This document shows, piece by piece, positions 1-9,825 of a stretch of 64,000 bases of DNA. The stretch comes from Collimonas sp. OK607. GTDB taxonomy: Bacteria > Pseudomonadota > Gammaproteobacteria > Burkholderiales > Burkholderiaceae_D. Below the pieces are notes generated by a model. The model worked only from the letters and a program-made list of their open reading frames with translations, was not told the DNA's origin and did no database searches. The stretch is taken from positions 1-64,000 of the forward strand of contig NZ_FOKF01000009.1 in assembly GCF_900111995.1 (NCBI RefSeq). Reading direction: 5' to 3'. The translations under genes and the position numbers were made by a program. The stretch's first letter is position 1. Every line of letters begins with the position of its first letter.

Positions 1-1176
1 CGGACCAAGCCGCACGTCAACGTTGGTACTATCGGTCACGTTGACCACGGCAAGACCACGCTGACAGCAGCGATCGCGACAGTACTGTCGAAGAAGTTTG
101 GCGGCGAAGCCAAAGCGTACGATCAGATTGACGCAGCGCCAGAAGAAAAAGCGCGCGGCATCACGATCAACACTGCACACGTCGAATACGAAACTGCAGC
201 TCGCCACTACGCCCACGTTGACTGCCCAGGCCATGCTGACTATGTGAAAAACATGATCACCGGCGCGGCACAGATGGACGGTGCGATCCTGGTTTGCTCC
301 GCAGCTGACGGCCCGATGCCACAAACGCGTGAGCACATCCTGTTGTCGCGTCAAGTTGGCGTGCCATACATCATCGTGTTCCTGAACAAAGCCGACATGG
401 TCGACGACGAAGAGTTGCTCGAGCTGGTTGAAATGGAAGTGCGCGAGCTGTTGACCAAGTATGATTTCCCAGGCGACGACCTGCCAATCATCAAGGGTTC
501 GGCTAAGCTGGCTCTGGAAGGCGACACTGGCCCATTGGGCGAGCAAGCCATCATGGCTCTGGCTGAAGCACTGGATACTTACATCCCGACACCGGAACGT
601 GCTGTTGACGGCGCCTTCCTGTTGCCAGTGGAAGATGTATTCTCGATCTCCGGCCGCGGTACTGTTGTGACCGGCCGTATCGAGCGCGGTATCGTCAAGG
701 TTGGCGAAGCACTGCAAATCATCGGTATCCGTGACACACAAGATACAACTTGTACTGGCGTTGAAATGTTCCGCAAGCTGCTGGACCAAGGTCAAGCAGG
801 CGACAACGTAGGTGTGTTGTTGCGCGGTACCAAGCGTGAAGACGTAGAGCGGGGCCAAGTGTTGGCTAAGCCGAACTCGATCAAGCCACACAAGCATTTC
901 ACTGGCGAGATCTATGTTCTGTCGAAAGACGAAGGCGGCCGTCATACACCTTTCTTCAACAACTATCGTCCACAGTTCTACTTCCGTACAACGGACGTGA
1001 CTGGTTCGATCGAGTTGCCGAAAGACAAAGAAATGGTTATGCCAGGCGATAACGTGTCGATCACAGTCATGCTGATCAACCCGATCGCGATGGAAGAAGG
1101 TCTGCGTTTCGCAATCCGCGAAGGTGGCCGTACTGTTGGTGCAGGTGTTGTTGCCAAGATCCTGCCTGACGCGTAA
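1..1176 (+). CDS. tuf: Elongation factor Tu (5'-truncated by window edge)
   Basis: GTPase that delivers aminoacyl-tRNA to the ribosomal A site. The frame is open from base 1 and gives 391 residues. Only about the first half-dozen codons are missing, since the P-loop GHVDHGKT lies near the start of the visible part. G2 (RGITI), G3 (DCPGHADY) and G4 (NKAD) follow, then the two beta-barrel domains ending at a TAA at 1174. It sits directly upstream of rpsJ, the usual place of the tuf copy that ends the str operon. Whether a second tuf copy exists cannot be judged from this window. Confidence 0.98.
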   Translation, partial: RTKPHVNVGTIGHVDHGKTTLTAAIATVLSKKFGGEAKAYDQIDAAPEEKARGITINTAHVEYETAARHYAHVDCPGHADYVKNMITGAAQMDGAILVCSAADGPMPQTREHILLSRQVGVPYIIVFLNKADMVDDEELLELVEMEVRELLTKYDFPGDDLPIIKGSAKLALEGDTGPLGEQAIMALAEALDTYIPTPERAVDGAFLLPVEDVFSISGRGTVVTGRIERGIVKVGEALQIIGIRDTQDTTCTGVEMFRKLLDQGQAGDNVGVLLRGTKREDVERGQVLAKPNSIKPHKHFTGEIYVLSKDEGGRHTPFFNNYRPQFYFRTTDVTGSIELPKDKEMVMPGDNVSITVMLINPIAMEEGLRFAIREGGRTVGAGVVAKILPDA

Positions 1177-1210
1177 TAGCAAAACTGTAGCGCAAGCTGT
1201 AGTGCAATAA

Positions 1211-1232
1211 GCAAGCCACTTCGGTGGTTTGC
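1211..1232 (+). terminator. Hairpin with UUCG tetraloop after tuf
   Basis: Arms 1211-1219 and 1224-1232 pair over 9 bp (one G-U) around a TTCG loop closed by C-G, a very stable tetraloop. No T-run follows, so it may be an RNA-processing or 3'-end-stabilising hairpin, or a weak terminator between tuf and rpsJ. Confidence 0.5.
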
Positions 1233-1294
1233 TGTCACTGTAACAATATGCCGTGGCTGATAGTCATCCACGGTTCGTTCTTTAAAGGAAAATC

Positions 1295-1612
1295 ATGTCC
1301 GCTGCTAACCAAAAAATCCGTATCCGCCTGAAGGCGTTCGACTACAAGCTGATCGACCAGTCCGCACAGGAAATCGTTGATACAGCCAAGCGCACCGGCG
1401 CAGTTGTCAAGGGTCCAGTACCTCTGCCAACACGTATCCAGCGTTTTGACGTATTGCGCTCGCCGCACGTCAACAAGACGTCGCGCGATCAGTTCGAAAT
1501 CCGTACGCACCAACGCCTGATGGACATCGTTGACCCAACCGACAAGACTGTCGATGCGTTGATGAAGCTGGACCTGCCAGCTGGCGTAGACGTAGAAATC
1601 AAACTGCAGTAA
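1295..1612 (+). CDS. rpsJ: 30S ribosomal protein S10
   Basis: S10 (105 aa; E. coli 103) sits in the 30S head and, with NusB, also acts in transcription antitermination. The N-terminus [17 protein letters not shown] and the central PLPTRI segment are typical. The ATG at 1295 has an AAAGGA Shine-Dalgarno at 1284-1289. It is normally the first gene of the S10 operon, but here 291 bases containing hairpins and a promoter separate it from rplC, so it may be co-transcribed mainly with tuf. Confidence 0.98.
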   Translation: MSAANQKIRIRLKAFDYKLIDQSAQEIVDTAKRTGAVVKGPVPLPTRIQRFDVLRSPHVNKTSRDQFEIRTHQRLMDIVDPTDKTVDALMKLDLPAGVDVEIKLQ

Positions 1613-1644
1613 TTTGCAGTAGTAGTAAATTCGCAATAATTCTT

Positions 1645-1697
1645 GGGGCAGAGTCTAAGAGCTACCGGGTAAATCCCGGGGCAAATTACTCTGCCCC
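1645..1697 (+). repeat. Nested inverted repeat between rpsJ and rplC
   Basis: A perfect 10-bp outer stem (1645-1654 with 1688-1697) encloses a second 5-bp GC stem (1665-1669 with 1675-1679). No T-run follows. It lies 33 bases past the rpsJ stop and upstream of the rplC promoter. It could act as a 3'-end or processing structure for the tuf-rpsJ transcript, or as a regulatory element. Confidence 0.55.
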
Positions 1698-1767
1698 CAG
1701 TTATTTAGCGAGTGTTGTAAATAAGGTGTAGCCGGCTAAAGTTTGACATACCACGACAAAGATGGTC

Positions 1768-1796
1768 TTGCAAATAAAAATTTACCCGGTTATACT
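1768..1796 (+). promoter_or_regulatory. Candidate sigma-70 promoter for the rplC-rpsQ genes
   Basis: TTGCAA (1768-1773) and TATACT (1791-1796, 5 of 6 to consensus) are separated by 17 bases. The predicted start near 1803 would give a leader of about 100 nt before the rplC ATG. This would uncouple rplC and downstream genes from rpsJ. Confidence 0.6.
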
Positions 1797-1809
1797 GATC
1801 GGCTTCGGT

Positions 1810-1842
1810 GCGATTGCGGCTGCTTTGGCCTAATGCAATCGT
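1810..1842 (+). promoter_or_regulatory. Leader hairpin upstream of rplC
   Basis: An imperfect hairpin: 1811-1817 pairs with 1835-1841, and an inner GGC/GCC pairs (1818-1820 with 1828-1830). CTTATTTTAG follows, an attenuator-like T-rich stretch. In E. coli the S10 leader is an L4-controlled attenuator and L4 is encoded just downstream here, but any homology of function is inference. Confidence 0.4.
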
Positions 1843-1869
1843 GCTTATTTTAGTTGTACAAACATCAGC

Positions 1870-1889
1870 CCCGCCCAATCGTAGGCGGG
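1870..1889 (+). promoter_or_regulatory. GC hairpin just upstream of the rplC ribosome binding site
   Basis: A perfect 6-bp GC stem (1870-1875 with 1884-1889) and an 8-base loop end three bases before the GGAG of rplC (1893-1896). Its position suggests it could modulate ribosome access. Confidence 0.4.
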
Positions 1890-1903
1890 AATGGAGAAAA
1901 ACA

Positions 1904-2560
1904 ATGAGCTTAGGCCTTGTTGGTCGCAAGGTTGGTATGATGCGCATTTTCACGGAAGATGGGGATTCAATCCCGGTAACCGTGTTGGACGTATCGAACA
2001 ACCGCGTGACCCAAATCAAAACGCCTGAAACAGACGGTTATACCGCTGTTCAAGTTGCATTCGGTCAGCGTCGCGCTTCACGCGTGACTAAAGCTGCTGC
2101 TGGTCACTACGCCAAAGCTGGCGTCGAGGCTGGTACCATCCTCAGAGAATTCCGCATTGACGCAACCAAGGCTTCCGAGCTGAAGGCCGGCGAAGTTATC
2201 GCTGCTAGCCTGTTCGAAGTCGGTCAAAAGGTTGACGTTCAAGGTGTCTCGATCGGTAAAGGTTACGCCGGTACTATCAAGCGTCACAACTTTGCATCCG
2301 GTCGTGCCAGCCACGGTAACTCCCGTTCGCATAATGTCCCAGGTTCCATCGGTATGGCGCAAGATCCAGGTCGTGTTTTCCCTGGTAAGCGCATGACCGG
2401 TCACATGGGTGACGTTACTGTAACCACGCAAAACCTCGAAATCGCACGTGTTGACGCTGAGCGCCAACTGTTGCTGATCAAAGGCGCGGTTCCAGGTGCA
2501 AAGAACGGCCAAGTTGTGGTCAGCCCTGCGATCAAAATCAAAGCTAAGAAGGGAGCCTAA
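1904..2560 (+). CDS. rplC: 50S ribosomal protein L3
   Basis: L3 (218 aa) is an early assembly protein whose long loop reaches toward the peptidyl transferase centre. It starts [12 protein letters not shown] and carries the conserved [14 protein letters not shown] and [10 protein letters not shown] segments of the loop. The ATG at 1904 is chosen over an in-frame upstream ATG at 1808 because GGAG lies at 1893-1896 and the family begins at this methionine. The first gene after the candidate promoter at 1768-1796; rplD follows after 3 bases. Confidence 0.98.
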   Translation: MSLGLVGRKVGMMRIFTEDGDSIPVTVLDVSNNRVTQIKTPETDGYTAVQVAFGQRRASRVTKAAAGHYAKAGVEAGTILREFRIDATKASELKAGEVIAASLFEVGQKVDVQGVSIGKGYAGTIKRHNFASGRASHGNSRSHNVPGSIGMAQDPGRVFPGKRMTGHMGDVTVTTQNLEIARVDAERQLLLIKGAVPGAKNGQVVVSPAIKIKAKKGA

Positions 2561-2563
2561 TTC

Positions 2564-3184
2564 ATGGAACTCAAGCTCCTGAATGACCAAGGTCAAGCTG
2601 CTTCGAACGTTGCTGCACCGGATACAATTTTCGGTCGCGACTACAACGAAGCTCTGATTCACCAGGTCGTAGTTGCTTACCAGGCTAACGCTCGTAGCGG
2701 TAACCGTAAGCAAAAAGACCGTGAAGAAGTTCATCACACGACTAAAAAGCCATGGCGCCAAAAGGGTACTGGCCGCGCTCGTGCCGGTATGTCGTCTTCG
2801 CCACTGTGGCGCGGCGGTGGTCGGATTTTCCCGAACTCGCCTGATGAAAACTTCACGCACAAAGTAAACAAGAAGATGTATCGCGCAGGTCTCTGCTCGA
2901 TTCTGTCGCAGTTGGCACGCGAAGGTCGTTTGTCGGTCGTCGAGAATTTCTCGGTCGAAGCGCCAAAGACTAAATTGCTGTCACAAAAGCTGAAGACCAT
3001 GGGTCTGGATTCCGTGTTGGTGATTACCGACAACCTGGAAGAAAACCTGTTGTTGGCGTCGCGTAACCTGCCAGGCTTCCTGGTATGTGAGCCACGTCAC
3101 GCTGATCCAGTATCGCTTGTGTTCTACAAGAAGATCCTGATCACCAAGCTGGCTTTGGCGAAGATTGAGGAGATGCTGGCATGA
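2564..3184 (+). CDS. rplD: 50S ribosomal protein L4
   Basis: L4 (206 aa) lines the peptide exit tunnel through its extended loop, visible as the Lys/Arg/Gly-rich stretch around residues 55-95 ([16 protein letters not shown]). In E. coli it represses the S10 operon at both transcription and translation. Its 3' end overlaps rplW by 4 bases (ATGA), indicating translational coupling. Confidence 0.98.
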   Translation: MELKLLNDQGQAASNVAAPDTIFGRDYNEALIHQVVVAYQANARSGNRKQKDREEVHHTTKKPWRQKGTGRARAGMSSSPLWRGGGRIFPNSPDENFTHKVNKKMYRAGLCSILSQLAREGRLSVVENFSVEAPKTKLLSQKLKTMGLDSVLVITDNLEENLLLASRNLPGFLVCEPRHADPVSLVFYKKILITKLALAKIEEMLA

Positions 3185-3495
3185 ACGCAATTAAACATAG
3201 CGAAGAACGCTTGATGAAAGTGTTGCTGGCGCCAGTGATTTCCGAAAAGGCAACGATGGTTGCGGAGAAGAACGAGCAAGTCGTTTTCCGTATCGCACCA
3301 GACGCTACCAAGCTGGAAGTCAAGGCTGCTGTCGAACTGCTCTTCAAAGTTCAAGTTGAGTCGGTACAAGTTGCCAATCGTATGGGTAAGCAAAAGCGTA
3401 GCGGCAAGACCATGGGTCGCCGTAACCACACCCGTCGCGCATTCGTATGCTTGAAGCCGGGTCAAGAGATCAACTTCACCGAGGAGGCTAAATAA
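3181..3495 (+). CDS. rplW: 50S ribosomal protein L23
   Basis: L23 (104 aa) lies at the tunnel exit and is the docking site for trigger factor and SRP. The core [17 protein letters not shown] and the basic loop [17 protein letters not shown] are recognisable. It starts inside the rplD stop (ATGA) and its TAA shares one base with the rplB ATG. Confidence 0.97.
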   Translation: MNAIKHSEERLMKVLLAPVISEKATMVAEKNEQVVFRIAPDATKLEVKAAVELLFKVQVESVQVANRMGKQKRSGKTMGRRNHTRRAFVCLKPGQEINFTEEAK

Positions 3496-4322
3496 TGGCA
3501 CTCGTTAAAGTTAAACCAACCTCGCCGGGCCGCCGTGGCATGGTCAAGGTCGTTAATCCCGACCTGTACAAAGGCCGTCCATTTGCTGCCCTGATCGAGA
3601 AGAAGTCGAAAACAGCTGGTCGTAACAACAACGGTCATATCACTACTCGCCACATCGGCGGTGGTCATAAGCAACATTACCGTCTGATCGACTTCAAGCG
3701 CACCAAAGATGGTATTCCAGCGAAAGTGGAACGTATCGAATACGATCCAAACCGCACAGCGAATATCGCTCTGTTGTGCTACGCCGACGGCGAACGTCAC
3801 TACATCATCGCCACTAAGGGCATGGCTGTAGGTGACCAGGTAATGAGCGGCTCGGAAGCGCCGATCAAATCCGGTAACTGCTTGCCAATCCGTAACATTC
3901 CGGTTGGTACGATTCTGCATTGCGTTGAAATGCTGCCAGGTAAGGGTGCCCAAATGGCCCGTACCGCCGGTGCTGGCGTGGTGTTGATGGCTCGTGAAGG
4001 TACTTACGCTCAAATTCGTTTGCGTTCCGGTGAAGTTCGCCGCGTTCACATCGAATGCCGCGCTACCGTAGGTGAAGTCGGCAATGCCGAACACAGCCTG
4101 CGCAAGATCGGTAAAGCGGGTGCGATGCGTTGGCGTGGTGTTCGTCCTACCGTTCGCGGTGTGGTCATGAACCCGGTTGACCATCCTCACGGTGGTGGTG
4201 AAGGTAAGACCGCAGCTGGTCGTCATCCAGTTTCGCCATGGGGTCAACAGACTAAGGGTAAGAAGACACGCAGCAACAAGCGTACTACTTCCATGATCGT
4301 CTCGCGCCGTGGCAAGAAATAA
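3495..4322 (+). CDS. rplB: 50S ribosomal protein L2
   Basis: L2 (275 aa) is a primary 23S-binding protein needed for subunit association and peptidyl transfer. The diagnostic C-terminal motif [13 protein letters not shown] is intact, as are the N-terminal SPGRRG and GGGHKQHYR segments. Start and stop codons overlap with rplW (TAATG), so translation is coupled. Confidence 0.98.
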   Translation: MALVKVKPTSPGRRGMVKVVNPDLYKGRPFAALIEKKSKTAGRNNNGHITTRHIGGGHKQHYRLIDFKRTKDGIPAKVERIEYDPNRTANIALLCYADGERHYIIATKGMAVGDQVMSGSEAPIKSGNCLPIRNIPVGTILHCVEMLPGKGAQMARTAGAGVVLMAREGTYAQIRLRSGEVRRVHIECRATVGEVGNAEHSLRKIGKAGAMRWRGVRPTVRGVVMNPVDHPHGGGEGKTAAGRHPVSPWGQQTKGKKTRSNKRTTSMIVSRRGKK

Positions 4323-4332
4323 GGGGTAACAC

Positions 4333-4608
4333 ATGACACGTTCATTGAAAAAAGGGCCGTTCTGCGACGCCCATCTGGTGAAAAAAGTTGAAACTGCGCA
4401 AGCGGTCAAAGACAAAAAGCCAATCAAGACTTGGTCCCGTCGCTCGACCATCATGCCGGATTTTATCGGTCTGACGATTGCTGTGCATAACGGCAAACAA
4501 CACGTCCCGGTATATGTGTCCGAGAACATGGTTGGTCACAAGCTCGGCGAATTTGCGCTGACCCGTACGTTCAAGGGTCATGCCGCTGATAAGAAGGCTA
4601 AGAAATAA
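4333..4608 (+). CDS. rpsS: 30S ribosomal protein S19
   Basis: S19 (91 aa) forms part of the 30S head beside S13. It begins [15 protein letters not shown] and carries [14 protein letters not shown] and [17 protein letters not shown], all family hallmarks. The spacing to rplB is 10 bases and to rplV 6 bases. Confidence 0.98.
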   Translation: MTRSLKKGPFCDAHLVKKVETAQAVKDKKPIKTWSRRSTIMPDFIGLTIAVHNGKQHVPVYVSENMVGHKLGEFALTRTFKGHAADKKAKK

Positions 4609-4614
4609 GGTCCG

Positions 4615-4947
4615 ATGATGGAAACTAAAGCTACCCTCCGCGGCGTGCGCCTGTCGGCCCAAAAGGGCCGTCTGGTCGCCGACCTGATTCGCGGCAAAAA
4701 AATTGATCAAGCACTTAACATCCTGGCCTTCAGCCCGAAAAAAGGCGCGACTATCATCAAGCGTGTTCTGGAATCCGCAATTGCGAATGCCGAACACAAT
4801 GATGGCGCTGATATCGACGAGCTGAAAGTCACGACGATATATGTGGAAAAAGGTTCGGTCCTCAAGCGCTTCACAGCGCGTGCTAAAGGCCGTGGCGATC
4901 GTATCTCGAAGCAATCCTGTCACATTTACGTGACTGTCGGAAACTAA
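4615..4947 (+). CDS. rplV: 50S ribosomal protein L22
   Basis: L22 (110 aa) contacts all 23S domains, and its beta-hairpin lines the exit tunnel. The hairpin residues are seen as [16 protein letters not shown]. The start is a double ATG (4615 and 4618) and either could be used. It lies between rpsS and rpsC in canonical order. Confidence 0.98.
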   Translation: MMETKATLRGVRLSAQKGRLVADLIRGKKIDQALNILAFSPKKGATIIKRVLESAIANAEHNDGADIDELKVTTIYVEKGSVLKRFTARAKGRGDRISKQSCHIYVTVGN

Positions 4948-4956
4948 GGAGTCACG

Positions 4957-5811
4957 ATGGGACAGAAGATTCATCCAACCGGTTTCCGCCTTGCGGTTAC
5001 ACGTAACTGGGGATCCCGCTGGTATGCAGGCAATAGTAATTTTGCCCAAATGCTCGGCGAAGATTTGAAAGTACGCGCTTTCCTCAAGAAGAAACTGAAG
5101 AACGCATCGGTCGGCCGCGTTGTTATCGAGCGTCCTGCAAAGAACGCACGCATCACGATTTACAGCTCGCGTCCTGGTGTCGTTATCGGTAAAAAAGGCG
5201 AAGACATCGAAGTATTGAAGTCGTCGTTGACCAAGCTGATGGGTGTGCCGGTTCACGTTAATATCGAAGAAATTCGTAAGCCTGAAATCGACGCACAACT
5301 GATCGCTGATTCGATCGCGCAACAGCTCGAAAAACGTATTATGTTCCGCCGCGCGATGAAACGTGCGATGCAGAATGCAATGCGTCTGGGCGCGCAAGGG
5401 ATCAAGATCATGTCATCCGGTCGTTTGAATGGTATCGAAATCGCACGTACCGAATGGTATCGCGAAGGTCGTGTACCACTTCACACACTGCGCGCTGACA
5501 TCGACTACGGTTTCGGCGAAGCTGAAACCACATACGGCATCATCGGCATCAAGGTCTGGGTTTACAAGGGCGATCGTCTGGCTAACGGCGAAGCGCCGGT
5601 AATCGACGTACCTAACGACGACGACAAGAAACGCCGTGGCCCACGTCGCGATGATGGCAAGCCATCTAGCCGTCCACGTCCTAAAACTACGGCAACTGCC
5701 GGTGCGCCTGGTGCGCGTCCTGCACGTGCCAAGAAGCCGGATGGCGCTGCTGATGGTGTTGTAACTGCAGTTGCTGCAGTTGCTGCGCCGGCCGAGAAAG
5801 CAGGAGAATAA
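4957..5811 (+). CDS. rpsC: 30S ribosomal protein S3 with extended C-terminus
   Basis: S3 (284 aa) lines the mRNA entry channel and has helicase-like activity with S4 and S5. The KH domain motif [11 protein letters not shown] is near residues 70-80. The body matches the family to about residue 215. After that comes a roughly 70-residue low-complexity tail rich in Asp/Lys/Arg, then Pro/Ala ([12 protein letters not shown] to the end), about 50 residues longer than E. coli S3 (233 aa). Such tails are common in betaproteobacterial S3, to my knowledge. Confidence 0.97.
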   Translation: MGQKIHPTGFRLAVTRNWGSRWYAGNSNFAQMLGEDLKVRAFLKKKLKNASVGRVVIERPAKNARITIYSSRPGVVIGKKGEDIEVLKSSLTKLMGVPVHVNIEEIRKPEIDAQLIADSIAQQLEKRIMFRRAMKRAMQNAMRLGAQGIKIMSSGRLNGIEIARTEWYREGRVPLHTLRADIDYGFGEAETTYGIIGIKVWVYKGDRLANGEAPVIDVPNDDDKKRRGPRRDDGKPSSRPRPKTTATAGAPGARPARAKKPDGAADGVVTAVAAVAAPAEKAGE

Positions 5812-5813
5812 TC

Positions 5814-6233
5814 ATGCTGCAACCAGCACGCAGAAAATATCGTAAAGAGCAAAAGGGCCGCAATAAAGGCATTTCGCATTCGCGCGGCACTGCCGTGTCG
5901 TTCGGCGAATTTGGCTTGAAGGCGATTGGCCGCGGTCGTATCACCGCGCGTCAAATTGAAGCAGCTCGTCGCGCAATGACCCGTCATATCAAACGGGGTG
6001 GTCGTATCTGGATCCGTATTTTCCCAGATAAGCCAATTTCGCAAAAGCCTGCTGAAGTCCGGATGGGTAACGGTAAGGGTAACCCCGAGTACTACGTGGC
6101 TGAAATTCAGCCAGGTAAAGTGCTGTACGAGATGGATGGCGTCGACGAAGCTCTGGCGCGTGAGGCATTCCGTTTGGCTGCAGCTAAATTGCCGCTTTTG
6201 ACCACGTTCGTCGTGCGTCAAGTTGGCCAATAA
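5814..6233 (+). CDS. rplP: 50S ribosomal protein L16
   Basis: L16 (139 aa) helps position A-site tRNA. It begins [19 protein letters not shown] and contains [22 protein letters not shown], the typical core. It starts 2 bases after the rpsC stop, with an AGGAG in the rpsC 3' end as its ribosome binding site. Confidence 0.98.
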   Translation: MLQPARRKYRKEQKGRNKGISHSRGTAVSFGEFGLKAIGRGRITARQIEAARRAMTRHIKRGGRIWIRIFPDKPISQKPAEVRMGNGKGNPEYYVAEIQPGKVLYEMDGVDEALAREAFRLAAAKLPLLTTFVVRQVGQ

Positions 6234-6245
6234 TTGGAGTGAATC

Positions 6246-6437
6246 ATGAAAGCATCTGAACTCCGCGACAAAGATCAAGCGGCCTTGACGAAAGAGCTGA
6301 ACGAGTTGCTGAAGGCGCAGTTTAGCCTTCGCATGCAAATCGCTACTCAGCAATTGAGCAATACGTCGCAATTGAAGAAAGTTCGTCGCGATATAGCACG
6401 GGTCAAGACCGTCATCAATTCGAAGGGCGCCCTGTAA
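6246..6437 (+). CDS. rpmC: 50S ribosomal protein L29
   Basis: L29 (63 aa) is a small helical protein at the tunnel exit next to L23. It reads [11 protein letters not shown] with the conserved [10 protein letters not shown] and RRDIARVKT helices. Its TAA overlaps the rpsQ ATG by one base. Confidence 0.97.
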   Translation: MKASELRDKDQAALTKELNELLKAQFSLRMQIATQQLSNTSQLKKVRRDIARVKTVINSKGAL

Positions 6438-6709
6438 TGAACGATCAAGTGAAACAAGCGCTCAAGCGCACGCTGGTTGGTAAAGTTGTGTCCGATAAAA
6501 TGGACAAGACTGTTACCGTCCTGATCGAACGCCACGTCAAGCATCCTCTGTATGGCAAAATCATTGTGCGTACTAACAAGTACCATGCACATGACGAAAC
6601 CAACCAGGCCAAGGAAGGCGACGTAGTCGAGATCCAAGAAGGCCGTCCGATTTCCAAGACTAAAGCTTGGAGCGTGACACGTGTGGTACAAGTAGCACAG
6701 GTATTATAA
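6437..6709 (+). CDS. rpsQ: 30S ribosomal protein S17
   Basis: S17 (90 aa) is an OB-fold 16S-binding protein. It has the conserved [20 protein letters not shown] and HPLYGKI segments. It is the last gene of the S10 cluster; a 223-base spacer with a strong hairpin follows before rplN. Confidence 0.98.
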   Translation: MNDQVKQALKRTLVGKVVSDKMDKTVTVLIERHVKHPLYGKIIVRTNKYHAHDETNQAKEGDVVEIQEGRPISKTKAWSVTRVVQVAQVL

Positions 6710-6720
6710 GTATTTGTTGC

Positions 6721-6754
6721 GAGCCAAGCATTTTGATGTAATAATGCTTGGCTT
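6721..6754 (+). terminator. Hairpin between rpsQ and rplN
   Basis: A perfect 10-bp stem (6722-6731 with 6744-6753) with a 12-base loop lies 11 bases after the rpsQ stop, at the S10/spc boundary. It lacks a T-run, so it may be a leaky terminator or an mRNA processing/stability element. A small 5-bp CCGCA/TGCGG hairpin lies at 6891-6903; I could not define a convincing promoter in the spacer. Confidence 0.5.
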
Positions 6755-6932
6755 CGCTCCTGTTGGCTTCCAATAAGAGCGATAGCAGTAGAAAACACCC
6801 TGCAGTATCTAGCAAGAAGTTTTGGAAGTCGTCCACCTAAGCAGTGCGCTCAGCAGAGTTGCCCTGACAGGACCAAGACTGACCGTAAATCCGCATCGTG
6901 CGGCAGCGAGTTAAGTTGGGAAAGAAAATATT

Positions 6933-7301
6933 ATGATTCAAACGGAAAGCCGGCTCGAAGTAGCCGACAACACTGGTGCACGCGAAGTTATGTGTATCAA
7001 AGTTCTGGGTGGTTCCAAGCGTCGCTATGCCAGCATTGGTGATGTGATCAAGGTTACCGTCAAAGTGGCAGCGCCACGTGGTCGCGTCAAAAAAGGCGAG
7101 ATCTATAACGCAGTTGTCGTACGGACCGCTAAAGGTGTTCGTCGTCAAGATGGTTCGTTGGTCAAGTTCGACGGCAATGCAGCAGTGCTGCTGAACGCGA
7201 AGCTTGAGCCAATTGGTACGCGTATTTTTGGACCAGTCACTCGTGAATTGCGCACTGAGCGCTTCATGAAGATTGTGTCGCTCGCGCCTGAAGTGCTGTA
7301 A
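6933..7301 (+). CDS. rplN: 50S ribosomal protein L14
   Basis: L14 (122 aa) contacts 16S rRNA across the subunit interface and binds the silencing factor Rsf[28 protein letters not shown] is the family signature region. It heads the spc cluster, as in E. coli. Confidence 0.98.
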   Translation: MIQTESRLEVADNTGAREVMCIKVLGGSKRRYASIGDVIKVTVKVAAPRGRVKKGEIYNAVVVRTAKGVRRQDGSLVKFDGNAAVLLNAKLEPIGTRIFGPVTRELRTERFMKIVSLAPEVL

Positions 7302-7310
7302 GGAGTCGAG

Positions 7311-7625
7311 ATGGATAAGATTCGGAAAAGCGACGAGGTAATCGTCCTGACTGGTAAAGACAAGGGCAAGCGCGGTGTTGTAAAGCAACGCGTTGATGCT
7401 AACCACGTTGTCGTAGAAGGCATCAACGTTGCTAAAAAAGCGACCAAGCCTAACCCGATGACTGGTGTAACTGGTGGCATCATTGACAAGTTGATGCCAA
7501 TTCACGTGTCAAATGTTGCGTTGTTCAATGCAGCAACTGGCAAGGCAGATCGCGTTGGTTTTAAAGATGTGGACGGTAAGAAGGTCCGCGTTTTCAAGTC
7601 CAGCGGCGAAGTTGTTAAGGTTTAA
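7311..7625 (+). CDS. rplX: 50S ribosomal protein L24
   Basis: L24 (104 aa) initiates 50S assembly. The KOW motif is visible as [16 protein letters not shown] near residues 10-26. An AAGGAG ribosome binding site precedes the ATG and rplE follows after 6 bases. Confidence 0.97.
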   Translation: MDKIRKSDEVIVLTGKDKGKRGVVKQRVDANHVVVEGINVAKKATKPNPMTGVTGGIIDKLMPIHVSNVALFNAATGKADRVGFKDVDGKKVRVFKSSGEVVKV

Positions 7626-7631
7626 GAGATC

Positions 7632-8171
7632 ATGGCCCGTCTCCAAGAATTCTATAAAGAAAAAGTCGTTGCCGACTTGACAGCGAAATACGCTTACAAG
7701 TCCGTGATGGAAGTGCCGCGCATCCTGAAGATCACCCTGAACATGGGTCTGTCGGAAGCGATTGCGGACAAGAAGATCATTGAACACGCTGTTGGCGATT
7801 TGACCAAGATTGCAGGTCAGAAGCCAGTCGTGACCAAGGCACGGAAAGCTATTGCGGGTTTTAAAATCCGTGAAGGCTATCCAATCGGTTGCATGGTTAC
7901 ATTGCGTGGCGCTCATATGTACGAGTTCCTGGATCGCCTGGTTACTGTCGCGCTGCCGCGCGTTCGTGACTTCCGTGGCGTCTCCGGTCGTGCATTTGAC
8001 GGTCGTGGTAACTACAATATCGGTGTGAAAGAGCAGATCATTTTCCCCGAAATTGAATACGACAAGATTGATGTGTTGCGTGGTATGAATATCAGTATCA
8101 CGACGACTGCAAAGACCGACGACGAAGCAAAATCGCTTCTCGCCGCATTTAAATTTCCGTTCAGAAACTGA
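7632..8171 (+). CDS. rplE: 50S ribosomal protein L5
   Basis: L5 (179 aa) binds 5S rRNA and contacts the P-site tRNA. The conserved [37 protein letters not shown] and C-terminal FPFRN end are present. In E. coli the S8 translational repression site lies at the start of this gene; I did not verify such a structure here. Confidence 0.98.
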   Translation: MARLQEFYKEKVVADLTAKYAYKSVMEVPRILKITLNMGLSEAIADKKIIEHAVGDLTKIAGQKPVVTKARKAIAGFKIREGYPIGCMVTLRGAHMYEFLDRLVTVALPRVRDFRGVSGRAFDGRGNYNIGVKEQIIFPEIEYDKIDVLRGMNISITTTAKTDDEAKSLLAAFKFPFRN

Positions 8172-8178
8172 GGTTGCC

Positions 8179-8484
8179 ATGGCAAAACTGGCACTGATTA
8201 ACCGTGAACAAAAGCGCGCTGACCTGGTAAAGAAATACGCCGGTAAGCGTGCCGAGTTAAAGGCAATCATTGATGACCAATCGAAGTCGGAAGAAGAGCG
8301 CTACGAAGCTCGCTTGAAATTGCAAGCGCTGCCACGTAACTCGGCTCCGACCCGTCAACGTAATCGTTGCTCCCTGACTGGTCGTCCACGTGGCACTTTC
8401 CGCAAGTTCGGTCTGGGCCGTATTAAGCTCCGTGAAATCGCCATGCGTGGCGAAATTCCGGGTATGACTAAAGCAAGCTGGTAA
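8179..8484 (+). CDS. rpsN: 30S ribosomal protein S14 (zinc-independent form)
   Basis: S14 (101 aa) sits in the 30S head. The length and a single cysteine ([11 protein letters not shown]) identify the long, zinc-independent (C-minus) type. The CxxC pairs of the 61-residue zinc form are absent. The C-terminus [11 protein letters not shown] is typical. Confidence 0.97.
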   Translation: MAKLALINREQKRADLVKKYAGKRAELKAIIDDQSKSEEERYEARLKLQALPRNSAPTRQRNRCSLTGRPRGTFRKFGLGRIKLREIAMRGEIPGMTKASW

Positions 8485-8498
8485 TAGGAGAATATGCA

Positions 8499-8894
8499 AT
8501 GAGTATGAGCGATCCTATCGCCGATATGCTGACCCGTATCCGCAATGCGCAAGTAGTTCACAAGACAACCGTGGCAATGCCATCGTCGAAGGTCAAGATT
8601 GCGATTGCCAACGTCCTCAAGGACGAGGGTTACATTGAAGATTTCGCTGTCGCAGAAGAAGGCGGCAAAGCGGAACTCAAAATCGGTTTGAAGTATTACG
8701 CCGGCCGTCCTGTTATCGAACGCCTTGATCGTGTATCCCGTCCAGGGCTGCGGATCTACAAGGGCAAAGATGACATCCCTAACGTGATGAACGGCTTAGG
8801 TGTGGCAATTATTTCGACACCTTCTGGTGTCATGACGGACCGCAAAGCGCGCGCAACCGGTGTCGGTGGCGAAGTTATTTGCTACGTCGCCTAA
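8499..8894 (+). CDS. rpsH: 30S ribosomal protein S8
   Basis: S8 (131 aa) is a primary 16S-binding protein and, in E. coli, the translational repressor of the spc operon. [16 protein letters not shown] and the C-terminal [26 protein letters not shown] are hallmarks. GGAG at 8487-8490 spaces better with the ATG at 8499 than with the second ATG at 8505. Confidence 0.97.
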   Translation: MSMSDPIADMLTRIRNAQVVHKTTVAMPSSKVKIAIANVLKDEGYIEDFAVAEEGGKAELKIGLKYYAGRPVIERLDRVSRPGLRIYKGKDDIPNVMNGLGVAIISTPSGVMTDRKARATGVGGEVICYVA

Positions 8895-8904
8895 GGAGTG
8901 CAAC

Positions 8905-9438
8905 ATGTCTCGTGTAGGTAAAATGCCGATTGCACTGCCAACTGGCGCGGAAGCGACCATTACAGCAGCGGCGATCACAGTCAAGGGCCCATTGGGCTCG
9001 CTTTCCCAGGCTTTGAATGGCCTGGTAAAAATCGAAAACAACAACGGCACGCTGAATTTCGCTGCCGCTGACGACAGCCGTGAAGCCAATGCGATGTCAG
9101 GCACCTTGCGTGCTCTGGTCAACAACATGGTCAATGGTGTTACCAAGGGCTTTGAAAAGAAGCTGAACCTGGTTGGCGTTGGTTTTCGTGCGCAAGCACA
9201 AGGTGACAAGTTGAATCTGTCGCTCGGTTTCTCGCATCCTGTTGTACACCAAATGCCAGAAGGCGTTACCGTGGCAACACCGACGCAAACCGAGATCCTG
9301 ATCAAGGGTATCGACAAGCAACGTGTTGGTCAGGTTGCTGCAGAAGTTCGTGCTTACCGCGAACCTGAGCCTTATAAGGGCAAGGGCGTTCGTTACTCGG
9401 ACGAAGTGGTAATCCTTAAAGAAACCAAGAAGAAGTAA
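8905..9438 (+). CDS. rplF: 50S ribosomal protein L6
   Basis: L6 (177 aa) lies near the factor-binding site. The start [12 protein letters not shown] at 8905 with AAGGAG upstream replaces a longer in-frame extension from 8860. The C-terminal signature [12 protein letters not shown] is intact. It lies 10 bases after rpsH. Confidence 0.97.
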   Translation: MSRVGKMPIALPTGAEATITAAAITVKGPLGSLSQALNGLVKIENNNGTLNFAAADDSREANAMSGTLRALVNNMVNGVTKGFEKKLNLVGVGFRAQAQGDKLNLSLGFSHPVVHQMPEGVTVATPTQTEILIKGIDKQRVGQVAAEVRAYREPEPYKGKGVRYSDEVVILKETKKK

Positions 9439-9450
9439 TAGGGGTTGACG

Positions 9451-9813
9451 ATGGATAAGAAACAATCACGTCTGCGCCGTTCACGCCAAACGCGTGCCAA
9501 GATCGCAGAGTTAAAGGTGAACCGCCTGGCAGTGCATCGTACCAACTTGCACATTTACGCCAGCATCATCGGCCCTGACGCTAAAGTGCTGGCTTCGGCC
9601 TCCACACTGGAAGCTGAAGTACGTGCAGAACTGGCCGGCAAGTCCGGTGCAGGCGGCAATACAGCAGCTGCATCTCTGGTTGGCAAGCGCGTTGCCGAGA
9701 AGGCACTGAAAGCAGGAGTTACCGAAGTTGCGTTTGATCGCTCCGGTTTCCGTTACCACGGCCGCGTCAAGGTGCTGGCAGATGCCGCCCGTGAAGCCGG
9801 TCTGAAGTTCTAA
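9451..9813 (+). CDS. rplR: 50S ribosomal protein L18
   Basis: L18 (120 aa) binds 5S rRNA with L5. The basic N-terminus [18 protein letters not shown] and the C-terminal [26 protein letters not shown] are typical. The ATG at 9451 follows AGGGG at 9440-9444; the in-frame TTG at 9445 is too close to it. Confidence 0.97.
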   Translation: MDKKQSRLRRSRQTRAKIAELKVNRLAVHRTNLHIYASIIGPDAKVLASASTLEAEVRAELAGKSGAGGNTAAASLVGKRVAEKALKAGVTEVAFDRSGFRYHGRVKVLADAAREAGLKF

Positions 9814-9825
9814 GGAAGAATCGTC

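Noticed and set aside
1743-1748. TTGACA as -35 of the rplC promoter
   Set aside because: No acceptable -10 occurs 16-18 bases downstream; the TTGCAA at 1768 spaces correctly with TATACT.
3462-4529. Long antisense open frame (355 codons) opposite rplB and rpsS
   Set aside because: It mirrors highly conserved ribosomal genes with strong codon bias; its translation has no recognisable domain and no ribosome binding site.
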